Assembly: GCA_003140115.1 (NCBI GenBank)
Contig: PLIQ01000293.1
Location: 1-18,972 of the forward strand
DNA from: Actinomycetota bacterium
GTDB taxonomy: Bacteria > Actinomycetota > Actinomycetes > Streptosporangiales > Streptosporangiaceae
Length of the DNA: 18,972 nt
Direction: 5' to 3'
Shown piece after piece: positions 6,723-14,427 of the stretch (position 1 is its first letter; every line of letters begins with the position of its first letter). Under the pieces are notes generated by a model. It was not told the DNA's origin and did no database searches. It was given only the letters and a program-made list of their open reading frames with translations. Made by a program: the position numbers and the translations under genes.

Positions 6723-7741
6723 GCCTCGCCTGGTCGTTCTACATCTCCACGGTGCTGGTCTACCTCGGGGTCGACGTGATGGCCTGCTGGGGGCTGAACC
6801 TGCAATACGGCTACACCGGGATCCTGAACTTCTCCTTCATCATCTATCAGTCCGCCGGTGCGTACACCGCTGCCGTGCTGACCCTGGGGCCGAACACCGC
6901 CGGCAGTTTCCAGCAATACATCGGCGGCGCGAACCTGCCGTTCCCGCTCCCGGTTATCGCCGGCGGGATCGCGGGCGGCCTGCTGTCGGCGGTCGCCGGC
7001 GTGATCACGCTGCGTCGGCTGCGAAGCGACTACCAGGCGATGGTCTTCCTGGTCATCTCCCTGATCGCCACCGCCGTAGTCACCAGCGACGTGGGCCTGT
7101 TCAACGGCCCGGCCGGGCTGTCGCTCATCCCCCAGCCGATGAGCACCGCCCTGAACTTCTCGCTGGTCGGCTACCGGTGGTTCTACGTCGGGCTAACCGC
7201 CGTCATCTGCCTGATCGTCTACGCGTTCCTGCAGCGGATCACCAGTGCCCCGCTCGGCCGGTCGTTTCGTGCCGTACGCGACCACGAGCAGGGCGCCGCC
7301 GCGCTGGGCAAGAACGTGACCGGCCTGCGCATGACCTCGTTTGTCATCGGCGGCGTGATCGCCGGGATCAGCGGGGCCGTGCTGGTGGAGTTCATCAGCG
7401 CCTGGTCCCCGGGCGGCTGGCTTTACCAGGAGACCTTCGTCCTGTTCACTGCGCTGATCGTCGGCGGCACGGCCAACAACGCCGGCGCCGCGCTTGGTGC
7501 GCTGCTGGTACCCGTCGCGTTCCTGGAAGGCAGCCGCTTCCTGCCCCAGTTCGGCCCCCCCGGGCTCATTGACGCGCTGCAGTGGGTCGCCGTCGGGCTC
7601 ATGGCGCTGATCTTCGTGTGGTTCTGGCCGCGCGGCGTGCTGCCCGAGCGCAGACGGATCATCAAGCTGCCCGGCCTGCCGCAGGCCGGGACCGGGCGGC
7701 CGCGACCCGTCGACTACGAGAAAACGGCCGAGATCCGATGA
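6719..7741 (+). CDS. livM: Branched-chain amino-acid-type ABC transporter permease (LivM-like)
   Basis: This is the second membrane subunit, 340 residues with about nine hydrophobic helices. Landmarks are GLNLQYGYTGILNFSFIIYQSAGAY near the N-terminus, the coupling segment SFRAVRDHEQGAAALGKNV, the glycine-rich GGTANNAGAALGALLVP and the closing FWPRGVLPERR. It has no fused ATPase domain. The start ATG overlaps the upstream stop by 4 bp, and its own stop overlaps the start of the next gene (ATGA at 7738-7741). It should pair with the LivH-like protein to form the translocation channel. Confidence 0.95.
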   Translation: MSLAWSFYISTVLVYLGVDVMACWGLNLQYGYTGILNFSFIIYQSAGAYTAAVLTLGPNTAGSFQQYIGGANLPFPLPVIAGGIAGGLLSAVAGVITLRRLRSDYQAMVFLVISLIATAVVTSDVGLFNGPAGLSLIPQPMSTALNFSLVGYRWFYVGLTAVICLIVYAFLQRITSAPLGRSFRAVRDHEQGAAALGKNVTGLRMTSFVIGGVIAGISGAVLVEFISAWSPGGWLYQETFVLFTALIVGGTANNAGAALGALLVPVAFLEGSRFLPQFGPPGLIDALQWVAVGLMALIFVWFWPRGVLPERRRIIKLPGLPQAGTGRPRPVDYEKTAEIR

Positions 7742-8532
7742 CCTCGGTGCAGCGACAGCGGGCGGCACCGGCGGCGCAGGCAGCGTTGCTGCGGGTCGAT
7801 GATCTGGCCAAGAGCTACGGCGGCGTGCACGCCGTAGCCGGGGTGTCCTTCGACGTGCCGCGGGGCCGCATCACCGGCCTTATCGGCCCGAACGGCGCCG
7901 GCAAATCCACCGCGCTGGGTATGGTAGCGGGCGCGATCAAGCCGAGCCGTGGTTCGGTGCTGCTCAACGGCACCAACGTGGCCGGCTGGCCCAGCCACAA
8001 GGTCGCGCGGCGCGGGCTGGCCAGGACCTTCCAGCAGTCCAGCGACTTCTCCGGGATGACCGTCATGGAGAACCTGCTCACCGCCCGGTACGGGCAGCGC
8101 GGAGACACGCTGCGCGGCGCGCTGCTCGGCCGCCGCTACTGGCGCGCCGAGCAGGAAAGCCTGACCGCGCGCGCCGCGGACGTCATCGCCCGCTTCGACA
8201 TGGCCCGGATGGCGAACGAGTTCGCCAGAAACCTCAGCGGCGGCCAGCGGCGGCTGCTCGAGATCATGCGCGCGCTCATGACCGAGCCGGAGATCCTCCT
8301 GCTCGACGAGCCGATGGCCGGGGTCAACCCCGCCCTCGCCGAGCGAATCGAGGACTACCTGCTCCAGCTGAAGCAAGACGGGCTGACCATGCTGATGGTC
8401 GAGCACGAGATGGCGGTCGTCGAGCGGCTGTGCGACCCGGTCATCGTGATGGCACAAGGCGAAGTCCTAGCCGAGGGAACCATGGAGCAGATCCGATCCG
8501 ACCAGAGGGTGCTCGATGCCTACCTCAACTGA
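7738..8532 (+). CDS. livG: Branched-chain amino-acid-type ABC transporter ATP-binding protein (LivG-like)
   Basis: This is a 264-residue cytoplasmic ATPase driving the importer. Walker A is GPNGAGKS (50-57), the signature is LSGGQRR (from 166), Walker B ends in LLLDEP with D190/E191, and the H-loop His is at 223 in VEHEM. The LivG-type Q-loop segment ARTFQQSSDFSGMTVMENLL is present. The start is ATG 7738, overlapping the stop of the permease gene; the frame is open further upstream but only through livM. The stop overlaps the livF start by 17 bp. All catalytic motifs are intact. Confidence 0.96.
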   Translation: MTSVQRQRAAPAAQAALLRVDDLAKSYGGVHAVAGVSFDVPRGRITGLIGPNGAGKSTALGMVAGAIKPSRGSVLLNGTNVAGWPSHKVARRGLARTFQQSSDFSGMTVMENLLTARYGQRGDTLRGALLGRRYWRAEQESLTARAADVIARFDMARMANEFARNLSGGQRRLLEIMRALMTEPEILLLDEPMAGVNPALAERIEDYLLQLKQDGLTMLMVEHEMAVVERLCDPVIVMAQGEVLAEGTMEQIRSDQRVLDAYLN

Positions 8533-9367
8533 GAGCCGCCGCCAGGACACCGGGTACCTGACCGTCCACGGCCTGACCGCCGGCTACGACGCCGCGCCGA
8601 TCATCAACGATATCTCGCTGACCGTGGCCAAGGGTGAGGTAGTGACCGTGATCGGCCCCAACGGGTCCGGCAAATCGACACTACTCAAGTGCCTTACCGG
8701 ACGGCTGAGACCCCGGGCCGGGCAGGTCCACCTGGACGGACACGACGTCACCGCGGCCAGCGGCAACGCCCTGACCAAGGGCGGCCTGGGCTACGTCCCG
8801 CAGCACAACGACATCTTCCCGACCCTCACCGTCAGGGAAAACCTCGAAATGGGCGGCTACCTCCTGCCGAAAGCCCAGGTCGGCGAACGGATCGACTACG
8901 TGCTGCAGACCTTCCCCTTGCTGCGGCCACTCCTCAAACGCAGCGGCAAACTGCTCAGCGGCGGCGAACGGAAACTTCTCGGCATCGGTCGCTCCCTGAT
9001 CAGCTCGCCGAAGCTCCTCATCCTCGACGAACCCACCGCGGGGCTGTCCCCGAGCCTGGCCCGCGGCATCCTTGATGACCACGTCACCTCACTTGCCCGC
9101 GCCGGCGTGACCATCCTGCTCGTCGAGCAGCGCGCACACCAGGCCATGCAGATTGCCGACTGGTGCTACGTCCTGGTCGCCGGCCGGGTCGAACTGAACG
9201 ACGCACCCGCGGCCCTGCTCGCCCGGCCCGACTTCGGCGAGCTGTTCCTCGGCCGGTCCGCCCGCAGCCAGCAGCCAGCTGCGCCGGGCCGGCACCTGCC
9301 CCAGGCCACTGCCGGCCCGGCAGTCACCGCCGCCGGCACGCACCAGGCCAGTCACGATGAGGGCTGA
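8516..9367 (+). CDS. livF: Branched-chain amino-acid-type ABC transporter ATP-binding protein (LivF-like)
   Basis: This is the second ATPase of the importer, 283 residues. Walker A is GPNGSGKS (47-54), the signature is LSGGERK (from 147) and Walker B is LLILDEP with D171/E172. VEQRAHQ replaces the H-loop His by Gln, which is usual in LivF proteins. The Q-loop segment GYVPQHNDIFPTLTVRENLEMGG is typical. The start ATG overlaps the livG end by 17 bp. The last 40 or so residues are a low-complexity Ala/Pro/Gln/His-rich tail that goes beyond the usual LivF end. It is the last gene of the operon, and a GC hairpin follows the stop. Confidence 0.95.
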   Translation: MPTSTESRRQDTGYLTVHGLTAGYDAAPIINDISLTVAKGEVVTVIGPNGSGKSTLLKCLTGRLRPRAGQVHLDGHDVTAASGNALTKGGLGYVPQHNDIFPTLTVRENLEMGGYLLPKAQVGERIDYVLQTFPLLRPLLKRSGKLLSGGERKLLGIGRSLISSPKLLILDEPTAGLSPSLARGILDDHVTSLARAGVTILLVEQRAHQAMQIADWCYVLVAGRVELNDAPAALLARPDFGELFLGRSARSQQPAAPGRHLPQATAGPAVTAAGTHQASHDEG

Positions 9368-9371
9368 CCGC

Positions 9372-9397
9372 GGCCGGCCCGGCGAGCCGGCCCGGCC
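9372..9397 (+). terminator. Candidate terminator hairpin after livF
   Basis: GGCCGGCCCGGC (9372-9383) pairs with GCCGGCCCGGCC (9386-9397) with a single C:C mismatch, starting 5 nt after the livF stop. There is no U-tract. It is placed to end the importer transcript. Confidence 0.5.
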
Positions 9398-9494
9398 GCC
9401 AGACCCGGACCGGCACCACGGCGACGGCATCCGGCCGGCCGCCGGCCGAGTCATGCCGACGCGCGGGGACCGGATCACCATGATCCGGCACATG

Positions 9495-9563
9495 GTGCTG
9501 CTCGGCGCGCTCGGCGCGGGCGCGTTCGGCGGCCGTCAGCGCGGCGATGGCTTCCAGCTGCGC
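9495..9563 (-). pseudogene. Short helical coding remnant downstream of the importer operon
   Basis: 23 minus-strand codons read as an Ala/Glu/Arg-rich helix (AQLEAIAALTAAERARAERA, then EQH), with 21 third bases G or C. An in-frame TAG (9564-9566) precedes it and there is no start. The codon bias is lost past the EQH end. It looks like a leftover of a decayed coding region; the family is not recognisable. Confidence 0.2.
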
Positions 9564-9566
9564 CTA

Positions 9567-10166
9567 GTGCTGGAGAGGGGAAACCCACCCTCGCCAACCG
9601 CAAATCACGCATCATGCGTCGGCGTGTCGCCATCCACAACGTCCGCGCCAACGCCCCCCCGTCACACGATTTCGGGTACGTGCGGCTTCGGAGCCTAGTC
9701 CTTCCCAGTAACGAGCATGCTATTCAGCGTGATTCTAATGAGGTAATAATGGCATGTAATCATCGTCATAACGGGCTGATTAGCTGGCGCTTGCCGCTTG
9801 CGCCCGCGCCGCTCCCCGGAGGGCCGGCAGCCTGGGTCGGCGGCACACGGCCGGCGACCGATATGTCCCATACGCCGGACTGACGGCCGGGCCGCCGACG
9901 GTGGTCACCGGGGCGGCGTGCCTGGCGGGAGGCGATACGAAGAGTTACTATGTAATCACTAAGTGCAAGCCCGGTGCGGCCGATCCCGGCCAGGTCGGAC
10001 GGCGCCGTTTAACCTTCTCGGCGAAGATCTCGCCGGTTTACTGGCGAATGCCCCGTGACGGCCACCCACAAGATGATTATATGTCCTTACCCGTTTTGTA
10101 ACGCGAGAGTGTGGCTCGGCCGCCTTGTTGACCCGAGCAGCGGCGATCGTTGCGAAGGGAAAGAGG
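9567..10166. other. Intergenic stretch with AT-richer patches; no convincing large gene
   Basis: About 600 bp with no convincing large gene. The patches 9690-9780, 9940-9965 and 10065-10105 are much AT-richer than the surroundings. A 44-codon plus-strand ORF at 9749-9883 has GAGG six bases before its ATG, but it resembles no known family and is weakly biased. TACTAT at 9946-9951, inside the small dyad TTAC-TAT-GTAA, resembles a -10 hexamer with no good -35. The region probably contains the promoter of the conservon operon; where exactly cannot be read. Confidence 0.4.
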
Positions 10167-10172
10167 GTGCGT

Positions 10173-10247
10173 ATGGAGGGCGGCTTGCGCCACTTCAGCC
10201 GGGCATGTGCGCCGGCTCAGGCTTGCCGATGCGAGGTGCGAACGTAG
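10173..10247 (+). CDS. Possible 24-codon leader ORF upstream of cvnA
   Basis: An ATG at 10173, or a GTG two codons earlier at 10167, follows a purine-rich GAAGGGAAAGAGG. It opens a 24-codon ORF (MEGGLRHFSRACAPAQACRC, then EVRT) that stops with TAG at 10245-10247. The last base of that stop is the first of an in-frame GTG start for cvnA (TAGTG). This is the best Shine-Dalgarno-like sequence near the start of cvnA, yet it is out of frame with cvnA. Translational coupling from a leader peptide would explain this. It contains three cysteines. Its codon bias is weaker than in neighbouring genes, so the peptide itself may be unimportant or the ORF fortuitous. Confidence 0.3.
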   Translation: MEGGLRHFSRACAPAQACRCEVRT

Positions 10248-13200
10248 TGCGTAGACGATCGGTGACGAATCCCGGCGACCCAGCTGGCGTGGCCGGGGCC
10301 GTCAGCGGGGGGCCAGCCGACGGGGAGGGTTCGGCCCCTCGTGCGGGCGGAATCGCCGCGGGTGACGGCTCGGATGCCGTCGGCGGACGGGACGCGGCGA
10401 GCATGGGACCGCAGCCCGTCATCAGCCCGGCCGCTTCCGGCGGCCAGACGCCCGCGGTCGGCATGGTCGGGACCACCCATCCGCATCCGAGACGGCCCGG
10501 CCCGGCCCGGTCGCGGTTCGCCCTGAGGAACTGGCGCGTCCGGTGGCGGCTGGCCGCCTTGATCGCGGTGCCGTTGCTGACCGCGGCAGTGCTCGGTGCG
10601 GTGACCATCAACGGGGACGTCAGCAACTGGCAGACGACCGGCCGTGTTCAGCACCTCGCCCAGCTCAACAGCGCGGTGGTCAAGTACATCCAGGCAGTGG
10701 AAGATGAACGCGACTATTCAGTCGCCTCCACAGCGAATAGGGGTGGTTTTTCTGCCGGGCTGAGGACCGCACAGCATGTCACCGATGGCGCCGCCGCAGA
10801 GGTCGTCGCCTTGGCGGATGGCATCACGGTCGGAGGCGGCTATCAGCTGGTCGCGGTGCAGGCGGTGAACGCCGTACAAGTGAGCGTGGAAACCCTGCCG
10901 TTCGTCCGCCAGGCGGTGGCGGACCCGCTATTCCCCGTGACGGCAATCATGCAGGTGTACACCGTGAACATCCTCCAGCCCGCGAGCACATTCACCAGCG
11001 TCGTCGGGAGCGAGGCCAGCAGTACGGATCTCCGGCGCGACGTCATCTCCCTAGGCGCACTGCTCCAGGTCGAAGACTCCGTGTCGGTTCAGCGGGCCAT
11101 CCTGCTGAGGGCGGTCAGTTTTCCGCAGCCGTCGCTGTCGTCCGACGACGATGCCAGCCTCCAGCAGGCACAGCGGCAGGAAACGGTGGATCTGGCCAAC
11201 TTCAACGCATCCGTAGATCTCGCCGAGCAGCAGAACTACAGCGACACGGTGAGCGGGCCGCCGGTCGATAGGGCCGCCCGCGAGGAATCACTCGCGTTGG
11301 CGTTGCTTCCCGGCGCCTCCTCCGCGCATCCGCTCACCCCGGCGAATGCGCGCACCCTGGCCGCGGCAAACGTGAACGACGACATGTCGTTCACCATCGG
11401 CAAGGTGCGGCAAGTCGCCGACGAACTGACCGGCAACATCTCCACGCTCGCGAATACGTCCAAGACCACTGCCAGCACGGGCCTGCTGGTCACCAGCCTG
11501 GTGGCGCTGCTGCTGCTGCTCCTGGTCCTGCTCATCTCCATCCTGGTGGCCCGCTCGCTGACCCGACCACTGCGCAAGCTCCGCGCCGACGCGCTTGACG
11601 TGGCCGGCCACCGGCTGCCGGAGATGGTGCTCCGGCTCAGCCAGAGCGAGGGCGCCGACGAGAGCGTCGACATCGAGCCGATCGGGGTCACTTCCACCGA
11701 CGAGATCGGTGAGGTCGCGCGGGCCTTCGACCAGGTTCACCGCGAGGCGGTCCGGCTGGCGGCCGACGAGGCCGTGCTGCGCGGCAACCTGAACGCCATG
11801 TTCATCAACCTGTCCCGGCGCAGCCAGTCGCTGATCGAGCGGCAGCTGTCGCTGATCGACTCCCTGGAGCAGAGCGAGCAGGACTCCGGCCGGCTCAGCA
11901 GCCTGTTCCGCCTGGACCACCTGGCCACCCGCATGCGCCGTAACTCCGAGAACCTCCTGGTCCTGGCAGGCCACGAGGTCACCAGGCGGTGGAGCCAGCC
12001 GGTGCCGCTGGTCGACGTGCTCCGCGCGGCGACCTCCGAGATCGAGCAGTACGAGCGGGTCGTCCTCAACGTGCAGCCCGGCATCGTGGTCGTCGGCCAG
12101 GCCGTCAACGACGTCGTGCACCTGGTCGCCGAGGTCGTGGAGAACGCGACCACCTTCTCGCCCGAGGACACCCAGGTCTACGTCTCCGGCCAGCCGCTGT
12201 CCAGCGGCGGCGTGCTGCTGGACATCACCGACAACGGCGTGGGCATCTCGGACCAGGAAATGTCGCACGCCAACTGGCGGCTGGACAACCCGCCGGTGGT
12301 CGACGTGGCGGTATCCCGGCGCATGGGCCTGTTCGTGGTCGGCCGCCTGGCCGCCAGGCACGGCGTCCGGGTCCGGCTGCGGCACGCCCAGACGGGCGGC
12401 CTGACCGCGCTGATCTGGCTGCCCGACACGGTGGCCGCGCCCGAGGTCGCGCCGCCGCTCGGCCGGCTGCGCCGCTTCGAGGCCGACGACTACGGGCCGG
12501 CGGCGTCCCTGTCCGCGCCGCTTCAGGCCTCCGGCACGGGGCCGCAGGCCGCCACGGCCGGGCGCATCCCGAGGTTCTCGCCCATGTCGCCGCCGTCGCT
12601 GCCGTCGCCGTCCTTCACCCCGACCGCGGACGCCGGACCGGACGCGACCGGCTCCGCCCCGGCCGCCGGAAACGGCTGGGCCGACGAGCCCAAGACGCTT
12701 CCGGTGCGCGGAAAACCAAACGGCAGCGCGGCGCCCGCGAACGGCTCGGCCGACGACGGCGCGGACGAGATGATCCCGCGGATCCCGGCGGCGCCGACCG
12801 GCCTGGGGGCCCCCGGTCCCGGACCCAGCAGGCTGCCCGCGTTCGGCGGACAGGTGCCACCGCCGGCGCCCAAGATTCCGCAGTCCCCGATCGGCAGCCA
12901 GAACGTTCACGGCGGCGACGGTCCCGGCGCGGGCGGCCCCGGGGTGAACGGCGCTGCGGGGACCGACGGCGCGGGCGATTCCGGCCAGGTGACGGTTCCG
13001 CCGCCCGCCACCCACGATCAGCGGCTGCCGATCTTCGACTCGCTCGAGTCCGACTGGTTCCGCCGCAGCGGTAAGAGCCTCAGCACGGCCCGGCCCGCTC
13101 AGGCGGCCCAGGGGGTCCAGGGGGTCCAGGCCGCCGAGTCGGCCGCCGCCCAGGCGGCGTGGACCTCGCCCGCCGACGAAGGCTGGCGCGCCGCCCAGGC

Positions 13201-13426
13201 GCTTGCGGTGCCGTCGGCGGGAGACACCACCGAGGCGGGCCTGCCCAGGCGGGTGCCGAGGGCTAACCTCGTCCCCGGCTCGGTAGGTAGCGGAGGCAAC
13301 GAACCCGAAGCCGACGCACCCGCCAGGTCGCCGGATGTGGCCAGAACCCGAATGGCCAGCTTCCAGCGAGGCGTGCGCGAGGGCCGCGCCGCCACACCCC
13401 AGACCGAGGAGCCACAGGACCGATGA
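10247..13426 (+). CDS. cvnA: Conservon sensor histidine kinase with NIT-type sensing domain (CvnA-like)
   Basis: About 1059 residues from the GTG at 10247. The frame is open to 10055, and ATGs at 10205 and 10229 are alternative starts. Order: a Gly/Ala/Pro-rich cytoplasmic leader; helix 1 at about 100-122 (RLAALIAVPLLTAAVLGA); an extracytoplasmic helical domain at about 123-410 of the nitrate/nitrite-sensing type; helix 2 at about 412-436; HAMP to about 510; a dimerisation region with RLDHLATRMRRNSENLLVLAG (His at 558); and a GHKL ATPase domain with VVENATTF (N633), DITDNGVGIS (D662) and RMGLFVVGRLAARHGV. From about residue 735 a Pro/Ala/Gly-rich low-complexity tail of some 325 residues follows. 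In conservons the kinase is proposed to act with CvnB-D at the membrane, much like a bacterial G-protein-coupled receptor. The signal sensed is unknown. It is the first full-length gene of the operon. Confidence 0.95.
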   Translation: MRRRSVTNPGDPAGVAGAVSGGPADGEGSAPRAGGIAAGDGSDAVGGRDAASMGPQPVISPAASGGQTPAVGMVGTTHPHPRRPGPARSRFALRNWRVRWRLAALIAVPLLTAAVLGAVTINGDVSNWQTTGRVQHLAQLNSAVVKYIQAVEDERDYSVASTANRGGFSAGLRTAQHVTDGAAAEVVALADGITVGGGYQLVAVQAVNAVQVSVETLPFVRQAVADPLFPVTAIMQVYTVNILQPASTFTSVVGSEASSTDLRRDVISLGALLQVEDSVSVQRAILLRAVSFPQPSLSSDDDASLQQAQRQETVDLANFNASVDLAEQQNYSDTVSGPPVDRAAREESLALALLPGASSAHPLTPANARTLAAANVNDDMSFTIGKVRQVADELTGNISTLANTSKTTASTGLLVTSLVALLLLLLVLLISILVARSLTRPLRKLRADALDVAGHRLPEMVLRLSQSEGADESVDIEPIGVTSTDEIGEVARAFDQVHREAVRLAADEAVLRGNLNAMFINLSRRSQSLIERQLSLIDSLEQSEQDSGRLSSLFRLDHLATRMRRNSENLLVLAGHEVTRRWSQPVPLVDVLRAATSEIEQYERVVLNVQPGIVVVGQAVNDVVHLVAEVVENATTFSPEDTQVYVSGQPLSSGGVLLDITDNGVGISDQEMSHANWRLDNPPVVDVAVSRRMGLFVVGRLAARHGVRVRLRHAQTGGLTALIWLPDTVAAPEVAPPLGRLRRFEADDYGPAASLSAPLQASGTGPQAATAGRIPRFSPMSPPSLPSPSFTPTADAGPDATGSAPAAGNGWADEPKTLPVRGKPNGSAAPANGSADDGADEMIPRIPAAPTGLGAPGPGPSRLPAFGGQVPPPAPKIPQSPIGSQNVHGGDGPGAGGPGVNGAAGTDGAGDSGQVTVPPPATHDQRLPIFDSLESDWFRRSGKSLSTARPAQAAQGVQGVQAAESAAAQAAWTSPADEGWRAAQALAVPSAGDTTEAGLPRRVPRANLVPGSVGSGGNEPEADAPARSPDVARTRMASFQRGVREGRAATPQTEEPQDR

Positions 13427-13470
13427 ACTTTGAAGTCCCAGGCACGGCGACACCAGGAGGAGGAACCTGT

Positions 13471-13500
13471 ATGGACGGGCGACGAGAGGAGTGCCCATGA
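13471..13500 (+). CDS. Nine-codon mini-ORF coupled to cvnB
   Basis: ATG at 13471 follows a near-perfect AGGAGGAGG (13455-13463) with 7-nt spacing. It encodes only MDGRREECP before TGA at 13498-13500, which overlaps the cvnB ATG as ATGA. The strongest Shine-Dalgarno in the 70-bp cvnA-cvnB gap therefore serves this mini-ORF rather than cvnB. The cvnB gene has its own GGAG five bases before its ATG, within the mini-ORF. A ribosome-delivery or coupling role is inferred; the peptide is too short for a family assignment. Confidence 0.35.
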   Translation: MDGRREECP

Positions 13501-13943
13501 GCACGCCAGGGCGCCCCGCGCAGGACCTTAACTGGCTGATCACCAACTTCGTGGAGCGGGTTCCCGATGTTGCGCACGCGGTAGTGGTGTCCTCCGATGG
13601 CCTGCCGCTGGCGTTCAGCGCCGGTTTCCCCCAGGAACGGGCCGATCAGCTGGCGGCCGTGACGTCGGGGCTGACCAGCTTGACCCAGGGCGCGTCGCGG
13701 GTTTTCGAGGGCGGCGCGGTCGTGCAGACTGTGGTAGAGATGCAGCGAGGTGTGCTCGTGATCATGGCGATCAGCAACGGCTCAAGTCTGGCTGTGCTGG
13801 CCGCTTCCACTTGCGATCTCGGTCTCGTAGCCTACGAGATGACCCTGCTGGTTGAGCGGGCCGGGCGGGTACTGACGCCCGCCACCCGAAGTGTCATGCA
13901 AGCGGCCATCCCCGGTGACGGGCGAAGGTTACCGGAGGTTTAA
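13497..13943 (+). CDS. cvnB: Roadblock/LC7-domain protein of the conservon (CvnB-like)
   Basis: This is a 148-residue protein that is almost entirely one roadblock/LC7 domain: LNWLITNFVERVPDVAHAVVVSSDGLPLAFSAG, AAVTSGLTSLTQGASRVFEGG, and a C-terminal LGLVAYEMTLLVERAGRVLTP helix. Roadblock proteins bind small GTPases and regulate their nucleotide state, and in conservons CvnB is the expected partner of CvnD. The ATG at 13497 has GGAG five bases upstream; an in-frame GTG at 13491 lacks one. The stop TAA lies one base before the GTG of the next gene. Cytoplasmic or membrane-peripheral location is inferred from the lack of a signal. Confidence 0.96.
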   Translation: MSTPGRPAQDLNWLITNFVERVPDVAHAVVVSSDGLPLAFSAGFPQERADQLAAVTSGLTSLTQGASRVFEGGAVVQTVVEMQRGVLVIMAISNGSSLAVLAASTCDLGLVAYEMTLLVERAGRVLTPATRSVMQAAIPGDGRRLPEV

Positions 13944-13944
13944 A

Positions 13945-14427
13945 GTGGCGGGCCAAGGGCGACGTGACGACCGGTCACCATTCGTGGGCTTGCCTGGGTC
14001 CTGGCAGGGTACAGGGGCCCGGGGGGGCCTGTGGGATGAGGGGCCGGGGCCGGCGCGATCCGGTTTCGGTTTTGCGACCGAGGAGGACGGTGCCACCAGG
14101 CTCGTCCGCCCGTATACGGTTACCGGTGGGCGCACGCAGCCCCGGTACCAGCTCGCCATCGAGGCTCTCGTGACTGCCACCGTCCTGGAGCCCCGTGATC
14201 TATCCGTGCTGGCACCGGAATGCCAGGCGATCCTGCAGTTCTGCCGGGACTGGAGATCGGTGGCGGAGGTGTCGGCGGTACTGCGGCTGCCGCTCGGCGT
14301 GGCCAGGATTCTCATCGCGGACATGAGCGCTGACGGACTCGTCCGCGTCCAGCAGCGCGATGACTCGGAGGGCCGTCCGGACCTCAATTTGCTCGAAAGG
14401 GTGCTCAGTGGACTCCGTAAGATCTAG
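13945..14427 (+). CDS. cvnC: DUF742 protein of the conservon (CvnC-like)
   Basis: This 160-residue protein has an N-terminal Arg/Gly-rich segment of about 45 residues. The DUF742 domain follows, opening with RLVRPYTVTGGRTQPRYQLAIEALV, then ECQAILQFCRDWRSVAEVSAVLRLPLGVARILIADMSADGLV, which has a winged-helix-like pattern. CvnC is a standard conservon component with an ill-defined biochemical role; it may bridge kinase and GTPase. The GTG at 13945 has GGAGG six bases upstream. The 3' end overlaps the cvnD start by 20 bp, and the preceding stop is only one base away, so cvnB, cvnC and cvnD must be translated together. Confidence 0.95.
   Translation: MAGQGRRDDRSPFVGLPGSWQGTGARGGLWDEGPGPARSGFGFATEEDGATRLVRPYTVTGGRTQPRYQLAIEALVTATVLEPRDLSVLAPECQAILQFCRDWRSVAEVSAVLRLPLGVARILIADMSADGLVRVQQRDDSEGRPDLNLLERVLSGLRKI

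Noticed and set aside
10055..10246. GTG at 10055 as the cvnA start
   Set aside because: There is no SD upstream, and the added 64 residues are Cys/Tyr-containing with weak codon bias, unlike conservon kinases. It cannot be excluded without N-terminal data.
11288..13546. 752-codon open frame on the minus strand across cvnA
   Set aside because: It is antisense to a kinase with clear domains. Its product is Arg/Gly/His-rich with no recognisable family and arises from the GC-rich third positions of cvnA.
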